This document shows, one piece after another, positions 33,569-41,741 of a DNA stretch of 64,000 nt (position 1 is its first letter; every line of letters starts with the position of its first letter). The notes beneath the pieces are model-generated. The model had not been told where the DNA came from. It was given only the letters and a program-made list of their open reading frames with translations, and made no database searches. This stretch comes from Collinsella aerofaciens (GTDB taxonomy: Bacteria; Actinomycetota; Coriobacteriia; Coriobacteriales; Coriobacteriaceae): assembly GCF_018785265.1 (NCBI RefSeq), contig NZ_WQPK01000008.1, positions 1 through 64,000 on the forward strand, given 5' to 3'. A program made the position numbers and the translations under genes.

Positions 33569-33842
33569 CCCGGGCTACAACCTCCCGGACGGGTGCACCG
33601 ACGCGGCCATCGACAGGCACTTCGGCGAGGGCAAGCCCACGTGCGCCGAGTGCAAGCGCATGGTCGAGTGCTGCTGCGACTACGGCATCTGCGAGGTCGA
33701 GTTCGACCGGGCGTACGCCGAGGAGTTCGGCACCGGCGACTCCGAGAACTCCAGCTTCGGGGCGATGTGGGCGCTCGAGTGGATACCGAACCACATGAGG
33801 GACATGCAGGAGGCGGCGTGCGAAACCTTCGAGAGCTACTAG
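33552..33842 (+). CDS. Phage cysteine-rich protein B2 of a duplicated cassette
   Basis: The 96-residue protein starts at TTG behind an excellent GAGGAGGTGA site. It has GCTDAAIDRHFGEGKPTCAECKRMVECCCDYGICEVEFDRAY in parts matching the B1 gene at 31569. The C-terminus (ALEWIPNHMRDMQEAACETF) differs. Probably zinc-binding; role unknown. Confidence 0.55.
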   Translation: MAASCDPGYNLPDGCTDAAIDRHFGEGKPTCAECKRMVECCCDYGICEVEFDRAYAEEFGTGDSENSSFGAMWALEWIPNHMRDMQEAACETFESY

Positions 33843-33940
33843 CGCTGGCCCTTTTGGCGGCGGCCCTGCTGGCGGCATGGGCGTGGACGGTCCGCGCCCT
33901 CGCCGCAGGGCTCCTCCTGCTCGCATTCATGGCACTATAG
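33818..33940 (+). CDS. 40-residue membrane micro-protein
   Basis: A GTG start behind CAGGAGG overlaps the end of B2. The peptide is nearly all hydrophobic (LLALALLAAALLAAWAWTV then AAGLLLLAFMAL) and forms one or two membrane helices. Confidence 0.5.
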   Translation: MRNLRELLALALLAAALLAAWAWTVRALAAGLLLLAFMAL

Positions 33941-33950
33941 GAGGGGACAC

Positions 33951-34079
33951 ATGATCGACTGGAAGAGGGCGGGCGGATGCCTGCTCATCATCGCGGCCTG
34001 CCTCGCCATAGACGCGGCGGCGGTGGCCGTGATGTTCAAGATGCTGCTGGCGCTGTCGGCGGCGATTGGAGTGGGATAG
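33951..34079 (+). CDS. 42-residue membrane micro-protein
   Basis: ATG follows GGAGGGG. The product has one hydrophobic helix (GCLLIIAACLAIDAAAVAVM) and a short tail. Its stop is one base before the next ATG. Function unknown. Confidence 0.5.
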   Translation: MIDWKRAGGCLLIIAACLAIDAAAVAVMFKMLLALSAAIGVG

Positions 34080-34253
34080 ATGGACAACGGGAAGCAGTAC
34101 GACCAGCACAAGGTGGAGCAGGGAATCACGGCGGCGCTGGAGGCGTTCAAGCTGCTGGGCCTCACGCCGCTGGAGATATTCCAGGCGGCCCGCAGCATCA
34201 GCCTGGGCGTGGCCGCCAAGGCCAAGGTAGAGAGCGGGAGGCGCGAGCTGTGA
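34080..34253 (+). CDS. 57-residue helical phage protein
   Basis: A small amphipathic protein (KVEQGITAALEAFKLLGLTPLEIFQAARSISLG) that starts at an ATG one base past the previous stop and overlaps the HNH gene start by four bases. No known family. Confidence 0.55.
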   Translation: MDNGKQYDQHKVEQGITAALEAFKLLGLTPLEIFQAARSISLGVAAKAKVESGRREL

Positions 34254-34630
34254 GCGTGTACTGCCCGCACTGCGGCCGCACGCACCCCGAGGGCCAGCGC
34301 TGCCCGTGCAGGCCGAGGCCCAAGCGCAGGCCGACGGAGGGCGACGCCACGAGGGCCGAGCGCGAGCCATGGCGCGCCGAGTACTCGTCGAGCGCGTACC
34401 GCAAGGCGAGGCAGAGGGCCATCGGCAGGCAGCTGGGCAGATGCGCCGACTGCGGCAGGGTGTGCGCGGAGTACCGCGACGGCCGCTGGTACACGGCGGG
34501 CATGGGCGGCGAGGTGGACCACGGCCGCGCGCTGTGCGAGGGCGGCGGCAGCGAGGTGGAGAACCTCACGCTGCGGTGCAAGAGCTGCCACAAGAAGCGC
34601 GATGATGCACGCAGGGCGGCGAACAGATAG
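34250..34630 (+). CDS. HNH endonuclease
   Basis: The 126-residue protein starts at GTG in a GTGA overlap. It has an N-terminal zinc knuckle (CPHCGRTHPEGQRCPC), a basic stretch, a CADCGRVC pair, and the HNH core EVDHGRALCEGGGSEVENLTLRCKSCHKKRDD. Such HNH proteins beside the terminase assist DNA cleavage at cos during packaging in HK97-type phages. The position just before the packaging genes fits that role. Confidence 0.88.
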   Translation: MSVYCPHCGRTHPEGQRCPCRPRPKRRPTEGDATRAEREPWRAEYSSSAYRKARQRAIGRQLGRCADCGRVCAEYRDGRWYTAGMGGEVDHGRALCEGGGSEVENLTLRCKSCHKKRDDARRAANR

Positions 34631-34824
34631 ATTTTATGCACAAGGGTGTGGCCTCGGACGGGGCTGCACCCCTTTTTTATGCACGACCCCCCTACCCCCT
34701 CGGAAAATCGGGTTTCTTTCCCCCTACCCCGCGCGCCCCTATCCCGCGCGTTTCGCTACGAAATTGGAAGTTGGGGGGGTCTGGCGAAGGGAGCCGCTAA
34801 AAACTCGGAAAATGAGCCGCTAAA
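34631..34824. other. Pyrimidine-rich non-coding gap, candidate terminator/cos region
   Basis: Directly after HNH comes an imperfect GC hairpin with six T residues (about 34643-34678). TTTTATGCAC is repeated at 34632 and 34675. A strongly C/T-rich stretch covers about 34685-34745, and GAGCCGCTAAA occurs twice (34791 and 34814, period 23). No gene is visible. Direct repeats next to HNH and terminase genes are typical of cos regions. Confidence 0.45.
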
Positions 34825-34841
34825 TCTCACGCGGCGTATAC
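34825..34841 (+). promoter_or_regulatory. Phage late motif, copy 1
   Basis: TCTCACGC-N5-ATAC lies 32 bases before the ParB-like start. Copies with the same five-base spacer occur at 38652, 40549 and 56845, each before a gene start. Here the last four bases are part of TATACG, which resembles a -10 element. Confidence 0.55.
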
Positions 34842-34872
34842 GGTTCCAGCCGTAACGACGAGAGGAGCGGCC

Positions 34873-35493
34873 ATGAGACCCATGCCGGAACTGGAAGTGC
34901 GCGAGATGGCGGTCGCCGACCTCGTGCCCTATGCGAACAACGCTAAGAAGCATCCAAAGGAGCAGATTGACCAGATCGCCGAGAGCATCAGCGAGTTCGG
35001 CAACTGCGACCCCATCGCCGTCTGGCACAACGAGGACGGGGAAGCCGAAATCGTCGAGGGCCACGGCCGCGTGATGGCGCTGAAGCAGCTAGGAATCGAC
35101 ACGGCTCCGGTTATCTGCCTGGACCACCTGACGGACGAGCAGCGGCGCATCTACACCCACGTGCATAACCAGACGACCATCAACAGCGGGTTCGACGAGC
35201 AGGCCCTAATCGAGGACATGGACAACCTGAACGCAGACTGGGAGGCGCTGGGCTTCGAGGAGTACATGCCGGTGACCGACGAGGGCTTCGGGACCGAGTT
35301 CGAGCTGCCGGATGGGGATAAGCCGAACGTATCCCAGGCGACGTTCATCCTCGCCCCCGAGCAGCGCGACTTCATCATGGACGCGCTGAAGAACGCGACC
35401 TGCGATGAAGCCGATACCTTCGGGAACGTCAACCGAAACGGAAACGCCCTATATGCGGCCATCAAGGAGTGGGTATCGTATGCCGAGCGCTAA
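34873..35493 (+). CDS. ParB/Srx-like nuclease domain protein
   Basis: The 206-residue protein has the ParB N-domain pattern: VADLVPYANNAKKHPKEQIDQIAESISEFGNCDPIAVW and IVEGHGRVMALKQLG. In phages this domain sits with DNA methylases or Mom proteins and is thought to bind or nick DNA; it is not a partition protein here because there is no ParA. The next gene, Mom-like, overlaps it by 14 bases, so the pair likely acts in DNA modification or packaging. Confidence 0.8.
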   Translation: MRPMPELEVREMAVADLVPYANNAKKHPKEQIDQIAESISEFGNCDPIAVWHNEDGEAEIVEGHGRVMALKQLGIDTAPVICLDHLTDEQRRIYTHVHNQTTINSGFDEQALIEDMDNLNADWEALGFEEYMPVTDEGFGTEFELPDGDKPNVSQATFILAPEQRDFIMDALKNATCDEADTFGNVNRNGNALYAAIKEWVSYAER

Positions 35494-36215
35494 AGACATC
35501 GAGCTGCGCGTTATACCGTCGAGCATCGCAAACCCCTTCGTAAAGAAGCACCATTACTCGGGCAAGATCGTGCACAACTCCAGCCTTCACTTCGGTGCGT
35601 TCCTGAACGGCCGCCTGCACGGGGTCATGAGTTTCGGGCCGTCACTCGACAAACGGAAGATTCAGGGCCTCGTAAAGGGCACCCCGTGGAACGGCTTTAT
35701 CGAGCTGAACCGCATGGCGTTTGACGACGTGCTGCCGAGAAACAGCGAGAGCAGGTGCATCTCCGTGGCCCTGCGGATGATTAAGAAGCAGGCCCCGCAG
35801 ATTAAGTGGGTGATCAGCTTCGCCGACGGCTGTTCCTGCGGCGACGGTGCAATCTACCGCGCCTCGGGGTTCGTGCTGACCGGAATCAAGGAGAACGCAA
35901 ATATCGCAGTCATGCCGGACGGCACGAAGCTGCACAAAATGACGCTCGAAAGTTCTCCACTAAGGCCCATCCGCGCGCTTGGCGGCAAAAGCTACTTCGA
36001 TATTACGGGGGGGTCGCTCATGGCGAAAGTTCCTCGATGCGGTCGGCGGCCATATACAGCCCGGCTATCAGCTTCGGTACATCAGGTTTATCGACCCTGC
36101 ATATGAGAAGCGCCTGACCGTCCCGATCATCCCCTTCAGCGCCATAGACGAGGTCGGTGCCGGGATGTACAAGGGCGAGCACGTCAGCATGGCCGAGAGG
36201 CATCTCGGCAAATAA
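35480..36215 (+). pseudogene. Mom-like DNA modification protein, frameshifted at a G7 tract
   Basis: The N-terminal 175 residues match Mom-family proteins (FVKKHHYSGKIVHNSSLHFGAF, NRMAFDDVLPRNSESRCIS, SFADGCSCGDGAIYRASGFVLTGI), GNAT-like enzymes that in phage Mu add a carbamoylmethyl group to adenine and protect DNA. The frame goes off course at seven G residues (36007-36013) and ends at 36106. The expected C-terminus (WRKFLDAV, PGYQLRYIRFIDPAYEKRL, FSAIDEVGAGMYKG) continues in another frame to 36215. Six G residues would restore one protein of about 245 residues. It may be phase-variable, mutated, or a sequencing error. Confidence 0.75.
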
Positions 36216-36242
36216 AAAGGCCCCCGCGCATTGCAGGGGCCT
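36211..36242 (-). terminator. Terminator of the minus-strand tRNA-like gene
   Basis: On the minus strand AGGCCCC and GGGGCCT close a hairpin followed by TTTTTATT. It lies ten bases past the tRNA-like CCA end, and on the plus strand it lacks a U tract. Confidence 0.8.
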
Positions 36243-36251
36243 AACAGCCAT

Positions 36252-36326
36252 TGGAGCGGGGAGGTCGGAATCGCGCCGCCGCCTCGGTGCTGGAAACACC
36301 GCGCTCTCCTAGTGAGCTATCTCCGC
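36252..36326 (-). tRNA. Phage tRNA-like gene, probable tRNA-Gly (TCC), atypical T arm
   Basis: On the minus strand, acceptor GCGGAGA pairs with TCCCCGC (one A-C mismatch), the D arm is GCTC-ACTAGGA-GAGC, the anticodon arm is CGGTG-TTTCCAG-CACCG, and CCA is encoded. The T arm is irregular: GGCGG and CCGACC pair only with a bulged A, and the loop starts CG instead of TT. A TATAAT box (36334-36339) lies eight bases upstream and a terminator follows, both on the same strand. It is either a specialised phage tRNA or a decaying one. Confidence 0.6.
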
Positions 36327-36356
36327 GAACGAAATTATACACGAAAGGGGTGAGTC

Positions 36357-36656
36357 ATGATCAAGAAGTGCGAGATATGCGGCCGTGAGTTTGCCGCGCA
36401 AAGGAGCACGGCCAAATACTGCTCCAACAGGTGCCGCCTCGCCGCGCAGCGCGGCTACGCCTACGCGGGAGAGCTTCAGGCACCGGCACCAAACGCCGCC
36501 ATGAGCGACGACGAGGTGCTCGAGGTCATCCAGCGCGCGCACGTCGCCGCCTCGGATATGTCCCGCGCCTCCCTCATGACCGCAGCCCCGCTGTGCCTAT
36601 CCCTGAAGAAGGCCGCGAAGAAGATGGAGGACGCGCTGCGGGGTGAGGGCCTGTGA
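36357..36656 (+). CDS. Zinc-finger phage protein before the terminase
   Basis: The 99-residue protein has an N-terminal zinc finger (CEICGREFAAQRSTAKYCSNRCR) like those in small phage DNA-binding proteins, and a helical C-terminal part. It overlaps the small terminase gene by four bases (GTGA), so it may help the packaging start. Exact function unknown. Confidence 0.65.
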   Translation: MIKKCEICGREFAAQRSTAKYCSNRCRLAAQRGYAYAGELQAPAPNAAMSDDEVLEVIQRAHVAASDMSRASLMTAAPLCLSLKKAAKKMEDALRGEGL

Positions 36657-37198
36657 AGGGTGCCAAGCCGAAGCACGACGCCATCCGGCGCGGGATAACC
36701 GACGCATACGGGCTCGCGGCGAAGACCGACGCCGCCGGAGTCCTCATGCCCGAGGACATCGCCCTCGACCCCGTCCAGAGCGAGATATGGGCATGGCTGT
36801 GCCCGCCGGTGAACAACTTCTCCGAGCAGGACATACCGACCCTGCGCCTCCTCACCTACTGGCACGCCGTGGCCGAGCAGGCGCAGCAGGCCATCCATAG
36901 CGAGGACGGCCGCATAAACATCTTCGACAAGATCGGCGTGAAGCCGTACAAGACACCGGATGGGAGGGAGGTCCCGCTCGTGCGCAAGAACCCGGCGCTG
37001 ACAATCCTCAAGGAGGCATCGAGCGAGATTCGCGCCCTGTCCGACATGCTCGGCCTGTCGCCGCTCGCGCGCTCGCGTATCGGCCTCATGGACGCCACGA
37101 CCGTCAAGACCGCAGCGGACACGGCGTCAATGTTCCGCTCAATCGACGCGGCCTACGAGCTGCCAGCGGAGGTAGTCGATGTATCGGACGCCGACTAG
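36653..37198 (+). CDS. P27-family terminase small subunit
   Basis: The 181-residue protein fits P27-type small terminase: an N-terminal basic region, a central helical part (LDPVQSEIWAWLCPPVNNFSEQDIPTLRLLTYWHAVAEQ), and VRKNPALTILKEASSEIRALSDMLGLSPLARSRIG near residue 130, the strongest family hallmark. It recognises phage DNA and loads the large subunit. Translation starts at GTG. Confidence 0.9.
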   Translation: MKGAKPKHDAIRRGITDAYGLAAKTDAAGVLMPEDIALDPVQSEIWAWLCPPVNNFSEQDIPTLRLLTYWHAVAEQAQQAIHSEDGRINIFDKIGVKPYKTPDGREVPLVRKNPALTILKEASSEIRALSDMLGLSPLARSRIGLMDATTVKTAADTASMFRSIDAAYELPAEVVDVSDAD

Positions 37199-38651
37199 CT
37201 ACTCGCGCGAGGGCCTCGTCATGGCGCGCGATTACGAGCGCTGCTTCACCTCGATGTGCCGACACGTCGCCAACGACTCCTACTACGCGCAGCCCTTCTA
37301 TCTTGAGGAGTTCCAGCGCGAGAATATCTGGAAACCGCTCTTTGCCTCGGGCAAGATGACCGCCAGGGGCTTCAAGCGCAAGTACCGCCGCGCCATCATC
37401 GGCCTGCCCTCCGGCTACGGCAAGTCCGAGACGTGCGCCGGAATCCTCCTCACCGTGGCCACGATGGAGCCGGTCCACAACGGTCAGTACGGAATGGTGG
37501 CGTCGTCGAAGGACCAGATTCGCAACGTCTACGAGAAGATATGCACGATGATCAAGCTCAACCCGACGTGGCGCGAGCAGTGGGACATCGGGAAGAACAT
37601 CATCACGCACAAGGAGACCAACGCGAAGATCATGATCCTGCCGAACACGGCGGACGCGCTGGAGTCGTGGCACTTCAACTTCCTGATATTCGACGAGCTT
37701 CACACCTACCCGGACTCGAAGGTCTGGGACGCCGGGGTCAAGGGCCAGAAGGTCCTGTGGAACCCGCTCACCGTGGGAATCACCACGGCCGGGGACAAGC
37801 GCGAGGGTTTCCTCTGGGAGATGTACAGCGACAAGGCGCGCCGAGACCCCGGCATGTACCTGTACTGGCTGGGTCTCGACGATGACGACGACATCGAGAA
37901 GCGCGCCGACTGGGAGAAGATCATGGTGGCCTCGTGGGTCACGTGGGAGAGCATCGAGGACCAGAGGGGCATGGCCGCATCCGCCCGCCAGTTCGAGCGC
38001 TACACGGCCAACCGATTCCCGAAGGACAACGACGCCTACTCGGTCTTCAAGGCCCCGCAGCTCGACCGCTGCGAGCGCGGCACCAACAGGTTCGACTTCA
38101 CCAAGCCGTGGACGCTCGGAATCGACGGAGCCACGGCGGGCGACTCGTTCGCAATCGTCGCGTACCAGAAGCGCAAAACAAAGAGGGGGAAGACCGTCTG
38201 CCTCACCAAGGAGTGGGTGTTCGATACCCCCGACGAGGAGACGGGCCACTATGACTTCGAGCAGATAACCCAGCTCATCGCCGGGCTATGTTCGGAGCAC
38301 TGGCCGCAGGTCGTGGGAATCGACCCAAACCGCCTGATCGTCATGAACTCGCGCCTGCGCGACGTGTACGGAATCGAGACGGTCTCGTTCCCGCAGAACA
38401 ACGCCACGATGTGCCAGGCGACGTCAATCGTCGTGAACGAGGTCAAGGCCGGGGAGCTGCGCCTGCGCGGGTGCCCCAAGCTCCGCGCGCATCTGGCCAA
38501 CACCGTCGAGATGGAGCGCGAGCCGTACGGCATGCGCTTCGGCAAGGACTCCAAGAAGTCCAAAATCGACGCAGCCATCGCGCTGGCCATCGCGGCCCTC
38601 GCATACGACAAGCTGGTGAGCGGCACGGAGTCCTACGTGCCCGTCAGCTAA
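37179..38651 (+). CDS. Terminase large subunit
   Basis: The 490-residue motor protein has an ATPase domain with Walker A IIGLPSGYGKSE (near residue 75) and Walker B FLIFDELH, and a nuclease domain with LGIDGATAGDSFAIV and later acidic residues (SKIDAAIALAIA). It pumps DNA into the prohead and cuts it. It overlaps the small subunit by 20 bases. Type is HK97-like Terminase_1. Confidence 0.95.
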   Translation: MYRTPTSYSREGLVMARDYERCFTSMCRHVANDSYYAQPFYLEEFQRENIWKPLFASGKMTARGFKRKYRRAIIGLPSGYGKSETCAGILLTVATMEPVHNGQYGMVASSKDQIRNVYEKICTMIKLNPTWREQWDIGKNIITHKETNAKIMILPNTADALESWHFNFLIFDELHTYPDSKVWDAGVKGQKVLWNPLTVGITTAGDKREGFLWEMYSDKARRDPGMYLYWLGLDDDDDIEKRADWEKIMVASWVTWESIEDQRGMAASARQFERYTANRFPKDNDAYSVFKAPQLDRCERGTNRFDFTKPWTLGIDGATAGDSFAIVAYQKRKTKRGKTVCLTKEWVFDTPDEETGHYDFEQITQLIAGLCSEHWPQVVGIDPNRLIVMNSRLRDVYGIETVSFPQNNATMCQATSIVVNEVKAGELRLRGCPKLRAHLANTVEMEREPYGMRFGKDSKKSKIDAAIALAIAALAYDKLVSGTESYVPVS

Positions 38652-38668
38652 TCTCACGCGCCCCATAC
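38652..38668 (+). promoter_or_regulatory. Phage late motif, copy 2
   Basis: TCTCACGC-N5-ATAC occurs one base after the TerL stop and 26 bases before the portal start, in the only gap of this gene block. Confidence 0.55.
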
Positions 38669-38693
38669 GATGCCCCCGACAGAAAGGGGACGT

Positions 38694-39959
38694 ATGGGAC
38701 GTTTCTACGACATGTTCTACAAGAGGGAGCCGGTGCAGGACGTCGTGCACGTCACGCTGCCGCCGGGCTTCGCCACGCCGCACGGATACGGCGCGCTCAT
38801 GTCCATCGACTTCGCCGCCTGCGAGCAGACCAAGGCGCGCAGCATGGCCAGCCTGCCCTTCTCGGTGATGCAGGCCGGGCGCGACGGCCACAAGCGGCTC
38901 GACAACCACCCGCTGGCCAAGATTCTCAACGGCATGGCCAACGAGGAGATGACCGCCGCGAAGCTCATGGACTGGACCGTGCTGCGCCGCGACACCTTCG
39001 GCAACGCCTACTGGTACGTCGAGTGGTTCAAGGGGAAGCCGGTGGCGATCTGGCCCATCACGGCCAGCGTGATGCACGACTACGACAAGCACGCTCCCAG
39101 GGGCAGGCGCACGCGCTACTACGTCTCACCGGGTGACGACCACGTGCCCGCCGGGTGGTACTACCCAGACGAGGTCGTGAACATCTCCACGCACATGACC
39201 AAGGACGGCGTGAGGGGCATCTCCCTCGCGCGCCTCGCGGCCGAGGAGATCGGCCTGTCCATCGACCTCGAGCGCTTCTACCGCTCCATGCTACACAACG
39301 GAAACCACCAGCTCGGCCACGTCGAGGTGCCCGAGGGCCGCATGGACGAGAAGGACCTGAAGGCCCTCCGCGCCGCCGTGGACGCAAAGAGCGGCGTCGC
39401 GGAGGCGGGCCGCGCGCCCATCTTCGGCTACGGGGCCAAGTGGGTGACGGACCAGCAGACGATGAAGGACGCCTCCGTTATCGAGCAGCAGAAATGGGTG
39501 CTCCATCAGGTCTGCCGCGCCTGCAACGTGCCCCCGTGGAAGGTCTACGACAGCGAGGGGGCCACGTACAACGGCGGCCAGCAGATGCGAATCGACTACG
39601 TGACCGACACCATCACGCCGGACGTGCGCGACCTCGAGATGGCGCTGCAGCCGGTCCTCGACGCCTGCTACCAGCGCAACACCAAGGCCAAGTTCAAGCT
39701 GAACGGCCTGATGCGAGGGGACGACGCGGCCCGCACGCAGTACTACCGCGAACTCGGCTACTTCGGCGCGATCACCCGCGCGGACGTGCGCGACCTCGAG
39801 GACATGGAACCCGTCGAGGGCATCGACCAGCCGCTGTTCCCGCTCAACTACGGCACCGTCAACCAAGACGGCACCGTGAACGTATTCAACGCAGACAGGC
39901 CGGTCGGCACCGCCGACGGCACACAGGAAGGGGCAACGAATGTTCCGAATCAAGAATGA
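38694..39959 (+). CDS. Portal protein, HK97 family
   Basis: The 421-residue protein is a typical HK97-type portal: ACEQTKARSMASLPFSVMQ, HPLAKILNGMANEEMTA, and IEQQKWVLHQVCRACNVPPWKVYDSEGATYNGGQQMRIDYV near the C-terminal third. It forms the dodecameric ring at the capsid vertex. The start MGRFYDMFY is chosen for its AAAGGGGA site. It overlaps the protease gene by 20 bases. Confidence 0.95.
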   Translation: MGRFYDMFYKREPVQDVVHVTLPPGFATPHGYGALMSIDFAACEQTKARSMASLPFSVMQAGRDGHKRLDNHPLAKILNGMANEEMTAAKLMDWTVLRRDTFGNAYWYVEWFKGKPVAIWPITASVMHDYDKHAPRGRRTRYYVSPGDDHVPAGWYYPDEVVNISTHMTKDGVRGISLARLAAEEIGLSIDLERFYRSMLHNGNHQLGHVEVPEGRMDEKDLKALRAAVDAKSGVAEAGRAPIFGYGAKWVTDQQTMKDASVIEQQKWVLHQVCRACNVPPWKVYDSEGATYNGGQQMRIDYVTDTITPDVRDLEMALQPVLDACYQRNTKAKFKLNGLMRGDDAARTQYYRELGYFGAITRADVRDLEDMEPVEGIDQPLFPLNYGTVNQDGTVNVFNADRPVGTADGTQEGATNVPNQE

Positions 39960-40626
39960 GGCCGAGAAGGCCACCGTGTACCTCTACGGCACCATCGGCA
40001 GCGACTTCTGGTCCTCCGAGGAGTCCAACACGGCCAAGAACTTCGCCAAGGAGCTTGACGGCCTGAAGGGCAAGCCCGTCGACATCCGCATCGACTCCCT
40101 TGGCGGCGACGTCTACGAGGGCTTCGCCATCGCCTCGGCAATCCAGCGCTACAAGGGCGAGACCACGGCGCACATCGACGGCATCGCCGCATCGGCGGCC
40201 TCCTATATCGCGATGATGGCCGACAAGGTCGTCATGAGCAGCTTCGCCCAGCTGATGATCCACGACGCATGGACCTACGCGCAGGGCAACGCGCAGGAGC
40301 TTGCCGACGTCGTCGCGCAGCTCGCCGCGCTCGACTCCACCATCGCCGGAATCATCTCCTCGCGCTCCGGCATGGAGCTGGCCGACGTCAAGAAGGCCAT
40401 GGACGAGGAGACGTGGTACACGGCCGACGAGGCGCTCGAACTCGGCCTCGTCGACGAGAAGGTGGCCACCGAGAAGCGCGTGGCCGACGCGCTCGACCGC
40501 ACGCTCATGGGCCGCTTCAAGCACGCGCCCGCCGACGCAATCGAAAAATCTCACGCCGTGGATACAGTCGCCCGGAGCGAGGAGGGCTTCGTCCTCCTCG
40601 GCAATCACGTCTACCGTAAGGAGTAA
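39940..40626 (+). CDS. ClpP-like prohead protease
   Basis: The 228-residue S14-family protease has DSLGGDVYEGFAIASAIQ, catalytic Ser85 in DGIAASAASYIAMM, and His108 in MIHDAW, with Asp in the DEETWYTADEAL segment. It processes the capsid or scaffold during head maturation. The C-terminal codons include copy 3 of the late motif, located upstream of the capsid gene. Confidence 0.94.
   Translation: MFRIKNEAEKATVYLYGTIGSDFWSSEESNTAKNFAKELDGLKGKPVDIRIDSLGGDVYEGFAIASAIQRYKGETTAHIDGIAASAASYIAMMADKVVMSSFAQLMIHDAWTYAQGNAQELADVVAQLAALDSTIAGIISSRSGMELADVKKAMDEETWYTADEALELGLVDEKVATEKRVADALDRTLMGRFKHAPADAIEKSHAVDTVARSEEGFVLLGNHVYRKE
40549..40565 (+). promoter_or_regulatory. Phage late motif, copy 3
   Basis: TCTCACGC-N5-ATAC lies inside the protease gene end, 64 bases before the capsid start. 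Around it about 37 of 45 bases equal the region around copy 4 inside the reverse transcriptase gene, although the proteins are unrelated. Confidence 0.55.
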
Positions 40627-40628
40627 GC

Positions 40629-41732
40629 ATGCCGCTCAATTCCAAGCAGCTCTGGCAGGAGCGCAGCCGCCTCGCCGAGGAGCAGCACAAGGCCGCCGAT
40701 TCCGGCGACCAGAACAAGGCCCTCATCATCGAGGGCCAGATTCAGCAGCTCGACCTGACCCTCGAGCACGTCATCGAGGAGGAGGACGCCGCCCGCAACG
40801 CGCCCGCCCCCAAGGTCCCCACGCCCAAGGCGTCCTTCGCCGAGCGCATCCTCGGCCCGCGCGACGAGTTCCATGGCCTCTACCGTGGCTTCAAGAACGA
40901 GGCCACCGTCGTCACCGTCGGCGCGCCCACCGAGATCGAGCTGACCCTCGACCCGAAGCCCGACAGCCTGTTCGGCAGCTTCGCCGACACGCTGCGCGAG
41001 ACCCCCGCCACCGGCTCCGTCACCTATAAGCAGCGCTCCACGCAGACGGGCATGCCCGCCACCTGGGGCGGCGTGACCGACGGCACCTCCGCAGCCAAGG
41101 CCAAGGTCCTGTACTCCTACAAGGACGCCGTGGCCAACAAGGAGACCCTCGCCGGATACGTCCCCGTCTCGGAGGACACGCTCAAGGACTACGACGAGCT
41201 CTTGAGCATCATCCAGCACGACCTCCTGCTCGACCTGAACAGCGTCACCGACGACCACATGTTCAGCGGCAACAACTCCACGGGCATCGTCGGCATCAAG
41301 AACACCACCGGCATCCTCGAGTTCGAGGAGCACGTCGGCGGCCTGTACTACGAGGCCATCCGCAAGATGCGCACCAAGGTCATGCTGACCGCCAAGCGCG
41401 TCCCGACCCACGTGCTCGTCTCCCCGATCATCAAGCAGGAGATCGACCTGTACAAGACCGAGACCGGCCTGTACCAGTCCATCACCGGCGACGTGCTCTG
41501 GGGCATGAAGGTCGTGGAAGACCCGAACTGCGACGGCCTGCTCGTGTACGACTCCTACGCAGCCGAGCGCCGCTCCATCCACGGCACCACGGTCGACGTC
41601 GACCGCATCAACGACCAGTTCATCCACAACGAGCTGTGCATCCGTGCCGAGCACACCAAGGCGCTGCAGGTCCGTTACCCCGACGCCTTCTGCTACGCCT
41701 CCAAGACGAACCTCGACACCGCCGCAGCGTAA
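40629..41732 (+). CDS. Major capsid protein, HK97 fold
   Basis: The 367-residue protein has an N-terminal charged coiled coil (QLWQERSRLAEEQHKAADS...IEGQIQQLDLTLEHVIEEE, residues 6-50) that resembles the HK97 delta scaffold and is probably cleaved by the ClpP-like protease. The remainder (SVTYKQRSTQTGMPATWG, AGYVPVSEDTLKDYDELLSII) is capsid domain. High expression is expected; its codons are strongly C-ending. Confidence 0.95.
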   Translation: MPLNSKQLWQERSRLAEEQHKAADSGDQNKALIIEGQIQQLDLTLEHVIEEEDAARNAPAPKVPTPKASFAERILGPRDEFHGLYRGFKNEATVVTVGAPTEIELTLDPKPDSLFGSFADTLRETPATGSVTYKQRSTQTGMPATWGGVTDGTSAAKAKVLYSYKDAVANKETLAGYVPVSEDTLKDYDELLSIIQHDLLLDLNSVTDDHMFSGNNSTGIVGIKNTTGILEFEEHVGGLYYEAIRKMRTKVMLTAKRVPTHVLVSPIIKQEIDLYKTETGLYQSITGDVLWGMKVVEDPNCDGLLVYDSYAAERRSIHGTTVDVDRINDQFIHNELCIRAEHTKALQVRYPDAFCYASKTNLDTAAA

Positions 41733-41741
41733 GGGGGAGCC

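Noticed and set aside
34602-34855. Forward open frames in the C-rich gap after HNH
   Set aside because: Frames are Pro/Arg-rich, lack ribosome sites, and overlap direct repeats; non-coding DNA is more likely.
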